Source: Lineus longissimus
Taxonomy: Eukaryota > Nemertea > Pilidiophora > Heteronemertea > Lineidae
Assembly: GCF_910592395.1 (NCBI RefSeq)
Contig: NC_088326.1
Location: forward strand, 13,275,001 to 13,335,000
Direction of reading: 5' to 3'
Length of the DNA: 60,000 nt
The position numbers were made by a program, and so were the translations under genes. The notes under the pieces were generated by a model. It saw only the letters and a list, made by a program, of their open reading frames with translations, was not told where the DNA came from and made no database searches. This document shows positions 1-10,085 of this stretch, one piece after another (positions within the stretch are counted from its first letter, which is position 1; every line of letters begins with the position of its first letter).

Positions 1-331
1 AGGGGCTGCTGCTTTGGGAATCTGAATAACTGACTGACTCATCCGGTCAGACGAACCATGGGCTTTAACTTTATCAACAATGCTGGCCATTTTAAAATCT
101 GTCTTTAAACCATCGGCTCCACTTGATGGAATTGGGCACGGCTTTCTACAGAGAGGACAAACGAACTTGTCAGCAGTGTCTTGCTGTTTGATGTGACTCC
201 TGATGCACTCGAGACAGAATGTGTGCTGGCATTCGCCAACGATCTTTGGGATTTCATATGGCTTGAGGCAAATGGAACACTCTATCTCCTCCTGAAGACT
301 GAGGACACTGATTTCTGATGCAATGGATGCC
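1..331 (-). CDS. TRIM-like E3 ubiquitin ligase, RING exon (partial)
   Basis: Internal exon of 110 codons that continues beyond the left edge. A splice acceptor (pyrimidine stretch ending CCATTCCAG) precedes it at 332-340 and the first base completes a split codon. The reading frame is open to base 1. About 17 residues in there is a C3HC4 RING finger: CSIC, then GECQHTFCLEC, then VCPLC, with spacing C-x2-C-x12-C-x-H-x2-C-x2-C-x15-C-x2-C. RING fingers of this kind bind two zinc ions and recruit an E2 enzyme for ubiquitin transfer. The segment after the RING (GLKTDFKMASIVDKV) resembles the linker that follows the RING in TRIM proteins. B-box, coiled-coil and C-terminal domains would lie outside the window, so the exact TRIM type is unknown. 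The first exon is not certain; a phase-compatible upstream exon is at 5493-5630. Confidence 0.8.
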
Positions 332-443
332 CTGGAATGGAGGAAGACCAATTAGTGAATGGCTTATGACTGATGAGCACGCCAGCTCCTCCTGAGGACT
401 GAGGACACTGATTTCTGATGCAATGGATGCCCTGGAATGGAAG
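282..443 (-). repeat. Duplicated 5' end of the RING exon with its splice acceptor
   Basis: About 55-60 bases spanning the acceptor and first codons of the RING exon (282-343) occur again, with a few changes, at 386-443. The copy keeps the acceptor CCATTCCAG but reads into a different sequence and, if spliced in, shifts the downstream RING frame and meets a stop. It looks like a partial exon duplication or repeat-mediated copy. It could act as a decoy or alternative acceptor. Confidence 0.7.
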
Positions 444-510
444 AGTGGTTTGTGAAGTGGGTTGGCATCGATTTAACAAGGATTGGTTGGTTTAGTAACA
501 CTTCACAGGG

Positions 511-800
511 GTTGCCATGGGTTGGATTAGAACAGTATTGAGAGAGATGGGTGGGACAAGAGCCGCCATGGGTTGGTTGCCATGGGTTGGATTAGAACAG
601 TATTGAGAGAGATGGGTGGGACAAGAGCCGCCATGGGTTGGTTGCCATGGGTTGGATTAGAACAGTATTGAGAGGGATGGGTGGGACAAGAGCCACCATG
701 GGTTGGTTGCCATGGGTTGGATTAGAACAGTATTGAGAGAGATGGGTGGGACAAGAGCCACCATGGGTTGGTTGCCATGGGTTGGTTGCCATGGTTTGGA
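511..800. repeat. 65-bp minisatellite, about 4.4 copies
   Basis: Head-to-tail copies of a 65-bp unit begin at 511, 576, 641, 706 and a partial copy at 771. The unit contains GTTGCCATGGGTTGG and GAGAGATGGGTGGG. Copies differ at only a few positions, so expansion is recent. Open frames across it are products of the period and not genes. Confidence 0.92.
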
Positions 801-1676
801 TTGTTGCTCAGTGGGATTATTGCCCCAGACTCTGTTTATTTATGCCATTCAGGATCTTTTAGGTAGACCCTTTGCCAGGCTTTGGCTGGCTATACTATAG
901 CAATGCCATGCCTTTGACTCACATCATCATAGACCACTGTTGATGCATGGCAAATACTAACTCTCCCACACCTGGTGATACACCACTAGACATGACAGAA
1001 GCATTTATCATTTTATGATGTAAATAGCCTTTTAATTTAAATGATGGGAATGATGACTTACATGCACCTGTGGGGATATTTACACTGTTGGGTACTAACT
1101 AACACACAGAGCACTACAAAACCTGATATCACAATGCGGAAGCAGACGGGTATCTATCTAGGAATCGGCGAATCTCTTAAATGTACAATGAGGCCAAGAT
1201 ATCGTGTGTATGAGACCAAAGGCTATTATTGATCACATGAATTTGAAAATGGGTCAAATAAAGACACTATAAATCATGTAGGATCCACATGTCATGATCG
1301 GAGGATTGGTGTACACTAACATATCCTGTTCCTTATGAAGAAATCCGCAGGCTATTGATAGATGTCTTGAAAGAGCATGCCGTAGCAAGGCAGAATGTTA
1401 CAAAATCGTGCTGAAAAAACCTTGGCAACGCAAGTTACAAAGATCCACCATCATCTGATCATTGAACATGGCCGCCATGCGGTTGATCGAACACGTGCCA
1501 CAGCACCAAATAGTTTACGCGGGAAGTTTCATCTCCGTTAAAGAACGATTACTGACGAGCCCGGGGAACTGGACCACTAGTCATTGCTCTTGTCTCTTTC
1601 TTTCATAGCAGTTGGGAACAATGGTTCTATTCAATACAATTGGTTCCTGTGGACATGTTTGGTAATATCACCGCCC
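801..1676. other. Intergenic or intronic sequence, nothing recognised
   Basis: AT-rich sequence with stop codons in all frames and no convincing exon, RNA gene or repeat. It may be upstream or intronic sequence of the TRIM-like gene on the - strand. Confidence 0.5.
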
Positions 1677-2620
1677 TACACTCCGAACGCATTCGGGACC
1701 GGCTGGTCCTCCTGTAGACAGACCCAATAAGGATGACGAAATGGGGTGCCCAGGGAGTCTATCAACCGGCTAGACTGTACAAGATGAGTATAATGATTCC
1801 ACCCGAATGTAATAGATATTCCCCGCTGCGGTCACAGCCGACACCGCGGGAAAACTTCGCTACTCTCCTCAGCAGCACCCTGAACATCATATACACCTTG
1901 GTGGTCAAGACGCCTTAGCAGGAATCTTGGTTCAACTAATCCGCTTGCGCGATCTGCACTCCGGAGACAGTGGACCGGCCTCTCCCCTCTCCCCTCTATG
2001 ATGACGAAATGGACTGCCCCGGGAGTACAGCGCGATCAGGAACTTGTATATAATCAAAGTCAAAATGCCTCAACCGCACTGTGAGGTAATTTTTAGTTAC
2101 CAAGAACCACAGGAGCTGAAGGATGTAGGATGTAGTTTTTATGCCGCGGACGCTGCGACCACATGCTTGACACACCCCATTGGAATCCTGCCGAAAATAA
2201 TTGAAACTCACCCGAGAAGCTCTTCGTGACACATCCAACATAGTCAATTAAAAGTTTAATTTAATTTGATATTTAATGTACATGTATTATGCGCAACCAG
2301 TGAATAACGTTAGTTCCGCACAACGACATCTGTTGATTTCATCGCCATCTGCATGTTACACTCCGGAGGCAGTGGACCGGCCTCGTCACTCACCCTAAAA
2401 TATGAATGGGATGACGAAATAGACTGGCCCGGGAGTCTACTGAATCTTACTGTATCTGTACATTATTCCAAAAATACACTCCGGACAAGTAGACTCCCGG
2501 GACAGTTTATTTCGTCATCCTATTCATATCTTAGGGTGAGGGATGAGGCCGGTCCAATGTGTCCGGAAAAGTGGTTAGACGGAGAGTCTGAATGGGATGA
2601 CGAAATGGACTGCTCCGTCA
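1677..2620. repeat. Dispersed repeat family in direct and inverted copies
   Basis: A module of about 80 bp starts with CACTCCGGAGGCAGTGGAC and ends with GATGACGAAATGGACTG followed by a CCCGGGAGT box. It occurs at about 1679-1762, 1957-2030 and 2359-2445, inverted at 2488-2576, with a fragment at 2590-2625. Copies differ in their middle portion. No transposase frame is present. A MITE or foldback family is the likeliest explanation. Confidence 0.75.
2362..2576. mobile_element. Foldback (MITE-like) element
   Basis: Two copies of the dispersed module lie in inverted orientation, arms about 2362-2445 and 2488-2576, with a spacer of about 42 bp. The arms are around 85-90% complementary by eye and could form a long hairpin. 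Target-site duplications could not be identified with confidence. Confidence 0.6.
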
Positions 2621-2681
2621 GTCCAAGTAGTGGGTTGTGCCAAGTCATCACGTGAAGGTCAATAAAAAGACCAAGGTCCAA

Positions 2682-2706
2682 GAAAAAAAAAAAGAAAAAA
2701 GAAAAA
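2682..2706 (-). terminator. Polymerase III terminator of tRNA-Phe
   Basis: On the - strand this is a run of T residues broken by single C residues, starting about 12 bases after the tRNA 3' end. It includes several uninterrupted T5-T11 stretches, which is ample for polymerase III termination. Confidence 0.7.
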
Positions 2707-2717
2707 GGGGAGCTTAT

Positions 2718-2790
2718 TGCCGAAACCCGGGATCGAACCAGGGACCTTTAGATCTTCAGTCTAACGCTCTCCCAACTGAGCTATTTCGGC
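2718..2790 (-). tRNA. tRNA-Phe (GAA)
   Basis: A full cloverleaf can be read on the - strand. The acceptor stem GCCGAAA pairs with TTTCGGC, followed by discriminator A at 2718. The D arm is GCTC-AGTTGGGA-GAGC. The anticodon stem TTAGA/TCTAA closes the loop CTGAAGA with anticodon GAA, decoding UUC/UUU. The T arm is CCTGG-TTCGATC-CCGGG. There is no intron, and the gene is 73 nt including the discriminator. The internal A box and B box (GGTTCGATCCC) are intact, and a T-rich tract that can serve as the polymerase III terminator lies immediately downstream. Confidence 0.96.
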
Positions 2791-3030
2791 TGCTGAATAT
2801 ATCGGGCATTTTGATAGAATAAGATACTGATTATGGCATTCATGTTCCAAGATCTTATATTCAATAGTTAGTTCACTTAAATAGTTTTATTTACGCCTAT
2901 TTAATTTCATAGGAAAACGATCCGGCCCTCCAACGATCCGAACGATATCTAGCCTGCAAGTAAAAACCCTAATTGATTGAAAACCAATTAGGTAGTTCAA
3001 CAACTCCACGATAGGGGCAGTGTTTTCAAA

Positions 3031-4056
3031 ATGGCTTCCGACGACGAAAAACGTGATATAATTGTCCAAAAGAAACGCAAAAAAGCTCCCAAACTTGAAA
3101 ATATAGAAGCTGAAGCGGGCATAGTCTATTTGAGTAGAATCCCAACCTACATGGGAGTCAATCATATGAGACACATCATGAGCCAATATGGAGAAGTCGG
3201 CAAAATCTTCCTCCAGCCAGCTGGTAAAAATTCAAAATATTTCTAATTTTATTTGTAAAATGCAAGACGAACTACGCACAACGCACAACAGCGTCTTGTG
3301 GAGTGTGGTATCTTTGTGTTGACAGTCAAGATCTATTGTAAAGATAGTTTGTTTTCCCGGCCCTGGGCCCATACGGGTCATTAAGGCATTTGAGATTAAG
3401 AAGCCACAGTCTAGCCATACTCGTGGTACTACTTGGTCTCTCTAGTCTAGCCATACTCGTGGTACTACAGGGATTTATCAAAGGTCTTTTTACTCATTCT
3501 TTATTACGTTATATTTGCAGACAAACAGAAGCCAGGAAACAAACGCCGCCAGTTCTCTGAAGGATGGGTCGAATTCTTAGATAAGAAGAAAGCGAAACGC
3601 GTCGCAGCATCATTGAACAATCAACAAGTCGGAGGGAAGAAACGTAACGCTTGGTACTGGGATCTGTGGAATATAAAATACCTACCAAAATTCAAATGGG
3701 GCCATTTGCATGAGAGACTGGCCTACGAACGGGCTGTTCATTCGCAGAGAATGCGGACAGAGATTTCACAAGTAAAACGGGAATCGAACTATCATATTCA
3801 GAGCGTGGAGATAGCTGAGCGGATTAAGAAGAACAAGAAGAAGTTAAAGGGGGAGGGCGGGACAGATGTCATGAGGGAATGGGAGTACACACAAAAACAG
3901 ACAGAGGACGAAATTCTTTCAAAGAAGCGCAAATTAACTTCAGAGGATACAGACAATTCTGGGATGAAAAAGAAAGTGAAACCAGACTCTAAGAAGCCGA
4001 GATCAGACTTTTTAAAGGGTTTGTTTTCTGGGGGTGTTCTGGAGGAGGAGGTGTGA
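3031..4056 (+). CDS. ABT1: ABT1/ESF2, activator of basal transcription 1 (ribosome biogenesis)
   Basis: Two coding exons, 3031-3223 and 3521-4056, with donor CTG|GTAAAA and acceptor TATTTGCAG. They splice in frame to 242 residues, close to the family's usual 220-270. ABT1 (yeast Esf2) is a nucleolar protein with one RRM. It acts in small-subunit processome assembly and early 18S rRNA processing; the animal protein was also described as a TBP-binding activator. The RRM begins at about residue 30 with GIVYLSRIPTYMGVNHMR and continues with GEVGKIFLQ, EGWVEFLDKKKAKRVAASLN and YDLWN-like WYWDLWNIKYLP. The family tail follows: HLHERLAYERAVHSQRMR, KRESNYHIQSVE and a lysine-rich end with FLKGLF. The start ATG sits in AAAATGGCTTCC and has no in-frame alternative upstream. 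The intron carries a 24-bp duplicated motif (3409-3468). Confidence 0.95.
3409..3468. repeat. Short tandem duplication in ABT1 intron
   Basis: Two identical 24-bp copies begin with GTCTAGCCATACTCGTGG, at 3409-3432 and 3445-3468 (period 36). Each copy spans GTGGTACTAC. No function is evident. Confidence 0.85.
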
Positions 4057-4239
4057 CCCCTCTGGCCTGGACTCGAAGCATGAGGGGGCGGGGTCACTTG
4101 AAGTTTTGAATTCAGATCTTCGTCTTGTGGATGAAATGTTACAAACCAATATCAAGCAGTTGTAAAATGCTCGTTTTGTTGAAAAATATATCATTCATTA
4201 CATTGTCTTTTTCTCATAATATTCCCAGGCCTTAGAAAG

Positions 4240-5335
4240 CAAGGATAACATTGTCAGTCTGGCTGTGATTTTGTCCTTGTGTGTTCTGGTCTCCTAGAGC
4301 TTGGACATCATCATCGTCAGCCCGACTGTAGCTTAGTCCTATGCTCTGGTCTTATAGAGCAAGAACAGCATTGTCAGTCTGATTGTTACTTTCCATTATT
4401 GATTCAGGCTGTGGGACAGAGTCACTGGCCAGCAATGTCGTCCTCGCTCTATAAGACCAGGCCTAGCAGAGACACAGTCAAAAATCCGACTGACAATGTC
4501 GTCCTCATTCTTTAAGACTAGGACATTTCGGGACAGGATGTTGTCCTATAAGAATGTTGTCCTTGCATTTAAGAACAGGGCATTTCAGGACAAGTCACAA
4601 TCCGACTGACAATGTCGTCCTCGCTCTATAAGACCAGGCCTCGCAGAGACACAGTCAAAAATCCGACTGACAATGTCGTCCTCATTCTTTAAGACTAGGA
4701 CATTTCGGGACAGGATGTTGTCCTATAAGAATGTTGTCCTTGCATTTAAGAACAGGGCATTTCAGGACAAGTCACAATCCGACTGACAATGTCGTCCTCG
4801 CTCTATAAGACCAGGCCTCGCAGAGACACAGTCAAAAATCCGACTGACAATGTCGTCCTCATTCTTTAAGACTAGGACATTTCGGGACAGGATGTTGTCC
4901 TATAAGAATGTTGTCCTTGCATTTAAGAACAGGGCATTTCAGGACAAGTCACAATCCGACTGACAATGTCGTCCTCGCTCTATAAGAACAGGGCATTTCA
5001 GGACAAGTCACAATCCGACTGACAATGTCGTCCTCGCTCTATAAGAACAGGGCATGTCAGGACAAGTCACAATCCGACTGACAATGTCGTCCTCGCTCTA
5101 TAAGACTAGGGCATGTCGGGACAGGATGTTGTCCTATAAGAATGTTGTCCTTGCATTTAAGAACAGGGCATTTCAGGACAAGTCACAATCCGACTGACAA
5201 TGTCTTCCTCGCTCTATAAGACCAGGGCATGTCAGGACAAGTCACAATCCGACTGACAATGTCGTCCTCGCTCTATAAGAACAGGGCATGTCAGGACAAG
5301 TCACAATCCGACTGACAATGTCTTCCTAGCTTTAT
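4240..5335. repeat. 59-bp minisatellite with 177-bp higher-order units
   Basis: The basic unit contains GACTGACAATGTCGTCCTCG, then CTATAAGA, then a CAGGGCATTTCAGGACAAG box. The interval 4439-4969 is three near-identical 177-bp blocks (starts 4439, 4616, 4793), each made of three diverged 59-bp units. From 4970 single 59-bp units follow (4970, 5029, 5088), then further mixed units. The edges are more diverged (4240-4438). Related single copies are seen at about 11920-11965 and 12320-12420, so the unit belongs to a dispersed family. Confidence 0.93.
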
Positions 5336-5492
5336 CACAAGATCTTGTGACTGTCCTTGCTTGGATATCTTGTGCATGGGGATGCCAGTTGTGGAATCTT
5401 CCACCCAGCAAACAGTGCATGCAAGTTGCCGCAAAATGATAATCGTGGATCTAAAATGAGAACCCAGAAGATGAAAAATCTATGTGACTCAC

Positions 5493-5630
5493 TTTTGCTT
5501 GAGCTGTTCATCCTGATTGGAGACTTCTCGTGGTTTCTGTACGGACTGCTTCGCCAGCTCGAGGGCCTCTTTTGATATATTGAGAGCTTCGTCTGCAACC
5601 ACCACGATGGCCTTTGAGGACTTCCCTTGC
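5493..5630 (-). CDS. Candidate internal exon, charged helical segment
   Basis: An open segment is bounded by an acceptor (TTATTCTTTTAG) and a perfect donor (A|GTGAGT). Read with one leading base it gives 45 codons, including SSKAIVVVADEALNISKEAL then ELAKQSVQKPRE and SNQDEQLKQ. This alanine/glutamate/lysine-rich stretch could form a helix. It ends with two bases of a split codon, which matches the phase of the RING exon at 331. It may therefore be the exon upstream of the TRIM-like RING exon, with ABT1 nested in the intron on the other strand. This rests on splice signals and phase only; chance agreement is possible. Confidence 0.4.
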
Positions 5631-5639
5631 CTAAAAGAA

Positions 5640-6797
5640 TAACACACAGCTAAGTTTTGGTCCGACTATCGCATGTTCTGTGCAGCAACAGCTTCTGACC
5701 TTCACGCTTCAAACTACCATTGGTAACAGAAGTGTCCCTTGTACTTCGAAGGATGTGACATACGACAGAGTGTCTAAAATGCCCTGAACTAGCAGCCAGA
5801 GGGAGGAGTTCTAGCCATCTGGAGCACTTAGATCCAGGACCGCATCGAACTTGACTATGGACACATAGATATACACACATTGAGCGCCAGTTATTTTCCG
5901 TGAGTAGTGGAGAAATGGGACTTTGTCAGTAAGAAATTTTTATCTAGACAGATTTCGCAAGCCTTCACGAGCGAAGATGTATGAAAGATGGTCTGTGGTG
6001 TCATGAAATTATTGACCGAAGGACAAGAGACGAAGGTTATGACAACATTTATTTGGCAAGTACATACATATGAATAATGCAAAACTTGGAATACAATAAC
6101 ACAACGTTGATACTGCTGACGCCGCTTGAGCAAGTGTGTCAAGGGATCTGATGTTGGGTCAGTGCGGGATGGAGGGTGGTGCACTGTGAGTGTCGATAAG
6201 GATGGGGGGGGGGGGGGGGGGGCAAAGGCAAAGGCAAAGGCAAATGACAATGACAATAGCATAATAACAATTGAACAATGTACATGTCGTAAGTAACCGT
6301 GACCGCTTTCAAGGTGGCAAGAACTGATTGCTGACCAAAACAATGACATATTCTGTTAACACCAATGGAGCATTCTCTTGTACTGTATTTTAGCCCAAAA
6401 CCGCCCAATCAAAATGGTTCAGAGACTCGATTGACATTTATTGTCTTCAAGAGGAAATTGATCTCAAAACTGATATGGGCCTATAATATAAATAATATCC
6501 TACCTAAAATATAGGCCTTCTGTTAAATTAGACCTGCCTTAAGAAAAAAGAAAGAAAACCTACAACCAATTCCTCTTGAAAACAAATATGTCAATAAGGC
6601 TCATCCATGCATCATTTGAGTAAAACAATGTAGAAACACATTTTTGCTGTGATCAAGAAATAGCTCCATTGTTGTAATGTTGCACTTCTTGTGCTGTGAA
6701 ATAGCTCAGATACGGTAAATGGATTGCCACATTGAAAACGGAACAAGAAATAGCAATATTCTGGATCAGCGAGTACATACATGAAGTGCTATTGATT
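5640..6797. other. Non-coding stretch with a G19 tract and short tandem repeats
   Basis: No supported exon. 6204-6222 is 19 uninterrupted G, followed by three GGCAAA-type hexamers and ATGACA-type copies to about 6256. The remainder is AT-rich with frequent stops. Confidence 0.5.
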
Positions 6798-7404
6798 TCA
6801 GGAATAAGCACATATTTTGCATGGTTCACTTTTAACAAAGAGTAACAAGGTTCGATGCTTAATTTTCAGGGTCGAAAACAGGTGAGTGTCAACCCATTCT
6901 GAGCCAACAGCATGAATTACAACAAGAAAAGGGTCAATTCCGTTGGGAACTGCTGTTCCCTGATCATGGCTCTTGACTACTGGCCTGGAATAGAAAGGGA
7001 AGATTTAGATACCAAGAAACATTGAAATATACAATTTAAGAAATTGAAGTATTTGATCATTTTTCATGACGTTTTTAAAAAAAATCTATTATAGCATATC
7101 AGTTATATGTCTGTACACATGTTTATGTCTGTGACAGCCTCATTGGCACTAATAAGATGAATCAATTAAATTGAATTGTCGGGTAATGGTGGTCAACCTG
7201 CCTCGGGTTTGTCCCAATATCAGTTACATGATGACGGACCTAAAGCCTCATTTCATCATAGTCAGCTTATCGTTTTTTATCGCATTTACCTCAGTGTTCC
7301 ACAAATCTGGCATCCTGAATATTTATCTCTCAGAAGTGGCCTCGGTCGCGTTGGCTCGATTCTAGGGACGGGACAGCGAAACCACACGAGATGACGCAAT
7401 CCAC
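6798..7404 (-). CDS. Two candidate exons of an unrecognised gene (3' end)
   Basis: Two intervals on the - strand have good splice signals and matching phase. Exon A is 7290-7404: acceptor TTTTTTTCAG, donor GAG|GTAAAT, 37 codons in the chosen frame, including RDKYSGCQICGTL. Exon B is 6798-6984: acceptor TTTCTATTCCAG, open for 61 codons to a TGA stop. It includes VVKSHDQGTAVPNGID then PFLVVIHAVGSEW, and ends with EPCKICAYS. Joined, the split AG|G codon is completed. Both contain a CxxC pair. No family is recognised, and the composition of exon A is only weakly protein-like. This could be the last two exons of a gene whose start is further right, or a chance assembly. Confidence 0.28.
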
Positions 7405-7443
7405 CTGAAAAAAATTGGAGACAATTCGAATGCTGCTTCAGTG

Positions 7444-7491
7444 AACAATGGGCGATCTGTTCAGGAGACGTCTTTCAAATCGCCCATTGTT
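7444..7491. repeat. Perfect 13-bp inverted repeat (hairpin)
   Basis: AACAATGGGCGAT at 7444-7456 is matched by its exact reverse complement at 7479-7491, leaving a 22-nt loop. No surrounding gene explains it. Confidence 0.8.
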
Positions 7492-7945
7492 TCATAAACG
7501 AGAGCTGGACAGACAGTTCCAGCTACTCTTCGCAGATTTCCTTCTTCCAATGCATACATCGCGTTTTGTCTCGACCACTCTTGCATAGCTATTTACTTTA
7601 AGGTCACGTGCAGGTCTTATTGGTAATTGCTGGGGTGAAACTTGGTACTGCGGGACAGACTTACATGTCCACAAAACGCAATGTCACTGCTGGACTGATT
7701 TACAAGTCCACAAAACGAAGAATCGGACATGGACATCATTACCCCAGCAAGAACCCAATGTAACCCCACGAATAGGGCCGTTTATAATGTTTAAGACATG
7801 TTTATACAATAACAATGCTGAAGCTATTGCCTGCAGTGACCTTGCTAATGATTTTTATGTGGGAGGGGCCAGGGACCGTGACTATTGATAAAGTCCTCAC
7901 GATATTATATTCGTCAACAATGGGGCACAGACTTTCAGATATTTT

Positions 7946-8215
7946 CGTGACTGACCTATGTTACCAGTACAGTCCAATATATATTTCTTTTTTTTGACTG
8001 ACCTCTATTACCAGTACAGTCCAATATCATTCTATTCTTCGTGACCGACCTATATTACCAGTACAGTCCTATATATTTCATTTTTCGTGACTGACCTATA
8101 TTACCAGTACAGTCCAATACATATTCTATTCTTCGTGACTGACCTATATTACCAGTACAGTCCAATATATATTTTATTTTTCGTGACTGACCTATATTAC
8201 CAGTACAGTCCAAAG
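7946..8215. repeat. 47-bp minisatellite, 6 copies
   Basis: The unit contains GACTGACCTATATTACCAG followed by TACAGTCCAATA and a T-rich tail. The shared GA(C/C)TGACC box begins at 7949, 7996, 8043, 8089, 8137 and 8185, spacings 46-48. Small indels lie in the T-rich tail. Confidence 0.9.
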
Positions 8216-8219
8216 ATAC

Positions 8220-9340
8220 TATTTAGTCTGTATATTATTCTAGGGCTGGGGTGGGGGATGGGGAAATTCTCCAGTGACAAACTTTTTGATTGTCATTCTG
8301 GTAAAAAAAAAACACGTCCAAAGAAGAAATTTATTCTCATAACTTTTAACAATGCTCGAAAAAATCTTTAAAAATGTTCATGTGGCGAGTCGCCACATGT
8401 ACCGACTTTACCTGTGGATCTAAATATATATATCATCATTGAAATCCTCAGAGAAATTAAACCAAGACAAAAAAGGGTTCCATGCCCTTGGTTTCCATGT
8501 ACCGCGAACGATGCTAACGATAGGATTTAGCTGACAGGATTTGGCCACATGAACCCCTCCCTGTCCAGAAGACGCGGGGGTCGTCAGATCAATTTGAAAC
8601 CGCCATGGACATCACTTCTTCCCCCTCACAAGTCGGTCGCGATGACCTCCATGTGCAAACCATTTTGGCTGTGGATGCTCCTGGTAACCCATGTCGCCTA
8701 ACCAGACATAGCGCGCTGCCTGACTAGAAGTTACCGCCTCTGAGACCCAGGGTTGAGACACTGGGGTCTGCCCCTAGCTGACAGGTGGATGGAGATCCAT
8801 ATCATAGAGCATACCAACCGTACATAACCGGCTGGACTGGTACACCCTATCAGGCTCAGACTCCCCAACGGAGTCTATTGAGCGCAGCCGCAGCGCCAGT
8901 TAATATGGATGGATTTACGTCGTCAAATAACTGTCGACCTGATGAGCATTCGTTCACGGCACACAGAGTTTATCGGGGTTGGGGGCGAAGAGACAAGACC
9001 AGGAACTCCTATGGGGTCGCGGGCGCAATGCAACCCGAGGAACGAGATGCACCCAAAGTACAAACTCGAAAATAACTGGCTCATCCTTCGCCATAGGTGT
9101 CAAGTATGTACCACTTATACAGACAGGCGTCATTAACATTGGGTAACACCTCACAAGGAGCAATACCAAGCATTTTCAAGACCTCATATTTAGCGAAAAG
9201 GTGTGACAACAATGATAATATATCAGATCCAATACCAGTCCCTTGACCAAACCCAACCATTTTTGAAAGTTCAAAGGACGTCGGGGCTTCTGAAAGAAAA
9301 AAGAATTGGCCATGACCGCTACGGTAGATAGATCGAAGTG
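8220..9340. other. Intergenic sequence, nothing recognised
   Basis: Short frames exist (for example near 8785-9075) but their composition is not protein-like and no splice context supports them. No RNA gene or repeat was identified. Confidence 0.4.
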
Positions 9341-9344
9341 ATAG

Positions 9345-10085
9345 ATGGGCTAACTGTCTATCTGAAAAGGGCGGGTAGCGAATTTTTTTTCCTGAACCTT
9401 TTGGGCACTATAGTGTACATTTGTACAGGGACTTCCAGCCAATCAGATTTCGACAAATACTTGACGTCAGAAGTCTTAAAAACTTTAGAGCAGTTGGTGA
9501 GAGCGCTAGTCAGAAATGGCAGAATACGATGTTTGATCCAAAGGTCGTGAGTTCGAATCCGGTTGTGGACAACATTTTTCTTTTTTACTCTTTATATTTT
9601 ATTTTTATAACTCGTTTCTTTTCCCTTGTTATTCAGATTTTTAGATATTTTAGTCATTTCTGCTGCCTGTAACATACCTACAGAAAGGACAATAACAATA
9701 GCCCGTCTCCAAGATCTAAGGGATAGTCCTTCAGATATCATTTATTGAGCATGAATATACAATGAGACTTGTCTCATGTGAATGGTCTTCCTCCAGTAGG
9801 AATGTGTTTCTCTGCAATGAGACTTGTCTTTCGATACTGCCTCGTGTGTATGGTCTTCCTCCAGTATATATTTTGATACTGTATGCTTCAAATTTGATTA
9901 ACAAGCACAAAACAATACAAGCTTACTTCTAAGTTTCATGATGACGCCCCGATGACGACACAGATGTATCGGATTCTGATTGGCTGAGAACCTGTGTACA
10001 AATGTACACTGTACTACCCGAAAGGTTCAGGAAAAAAATTCGCGGGCGGGCGATTATAAAGCAGGCGCATACAGTTAGATATCAA
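9345..10085. mobile_element. Element with long inverted terminal arms enclosing a SINE
   Basis: The left arm (about 9345-9470) and right arm (about 9935-10085) are reverse complements along most of their length. They share GCGAATTTTTTT-CCTGAACC, then GTGTACATTTGTAC, then GCCAATCAGA, then a TGACG box, in mirrored order. Arms are about 120-140 bp with small indels, separated by about 465 bp. A tRNA-derived SINE lies between them. No transposase frame is present, so a non-autonomous foldback or MITE is the likely identity. Confidence 0.7.
9490..9572 (+). mobile_element. tRNA-derived SINE head
   Basis: An A-box-like GGTGAGAGCGCTAG (9495 onward) and a B-box-like AGTTCGAATCC (9550-9560) are spaced as in a tRNA. 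T-rich tracts follow. No complete cloverleaf can be drawn: the acceptor stem is lost. It is a SINE fragment rather than a functional tRNA gene. Confidence 0.7.

Noticed and set aside
511-800. 65-bp minisatellite as an array of RFX X-boxes
   Set aside because: Each unit has only a half-site (GTTGCCATGG) without the second RRNRAC half, so the full consensus is not met.
8785-9136. Overlapping 96- and 75-codon + frames
   Set aside because: No splice or promoter context; low-quality composition in a repeat-rich region.
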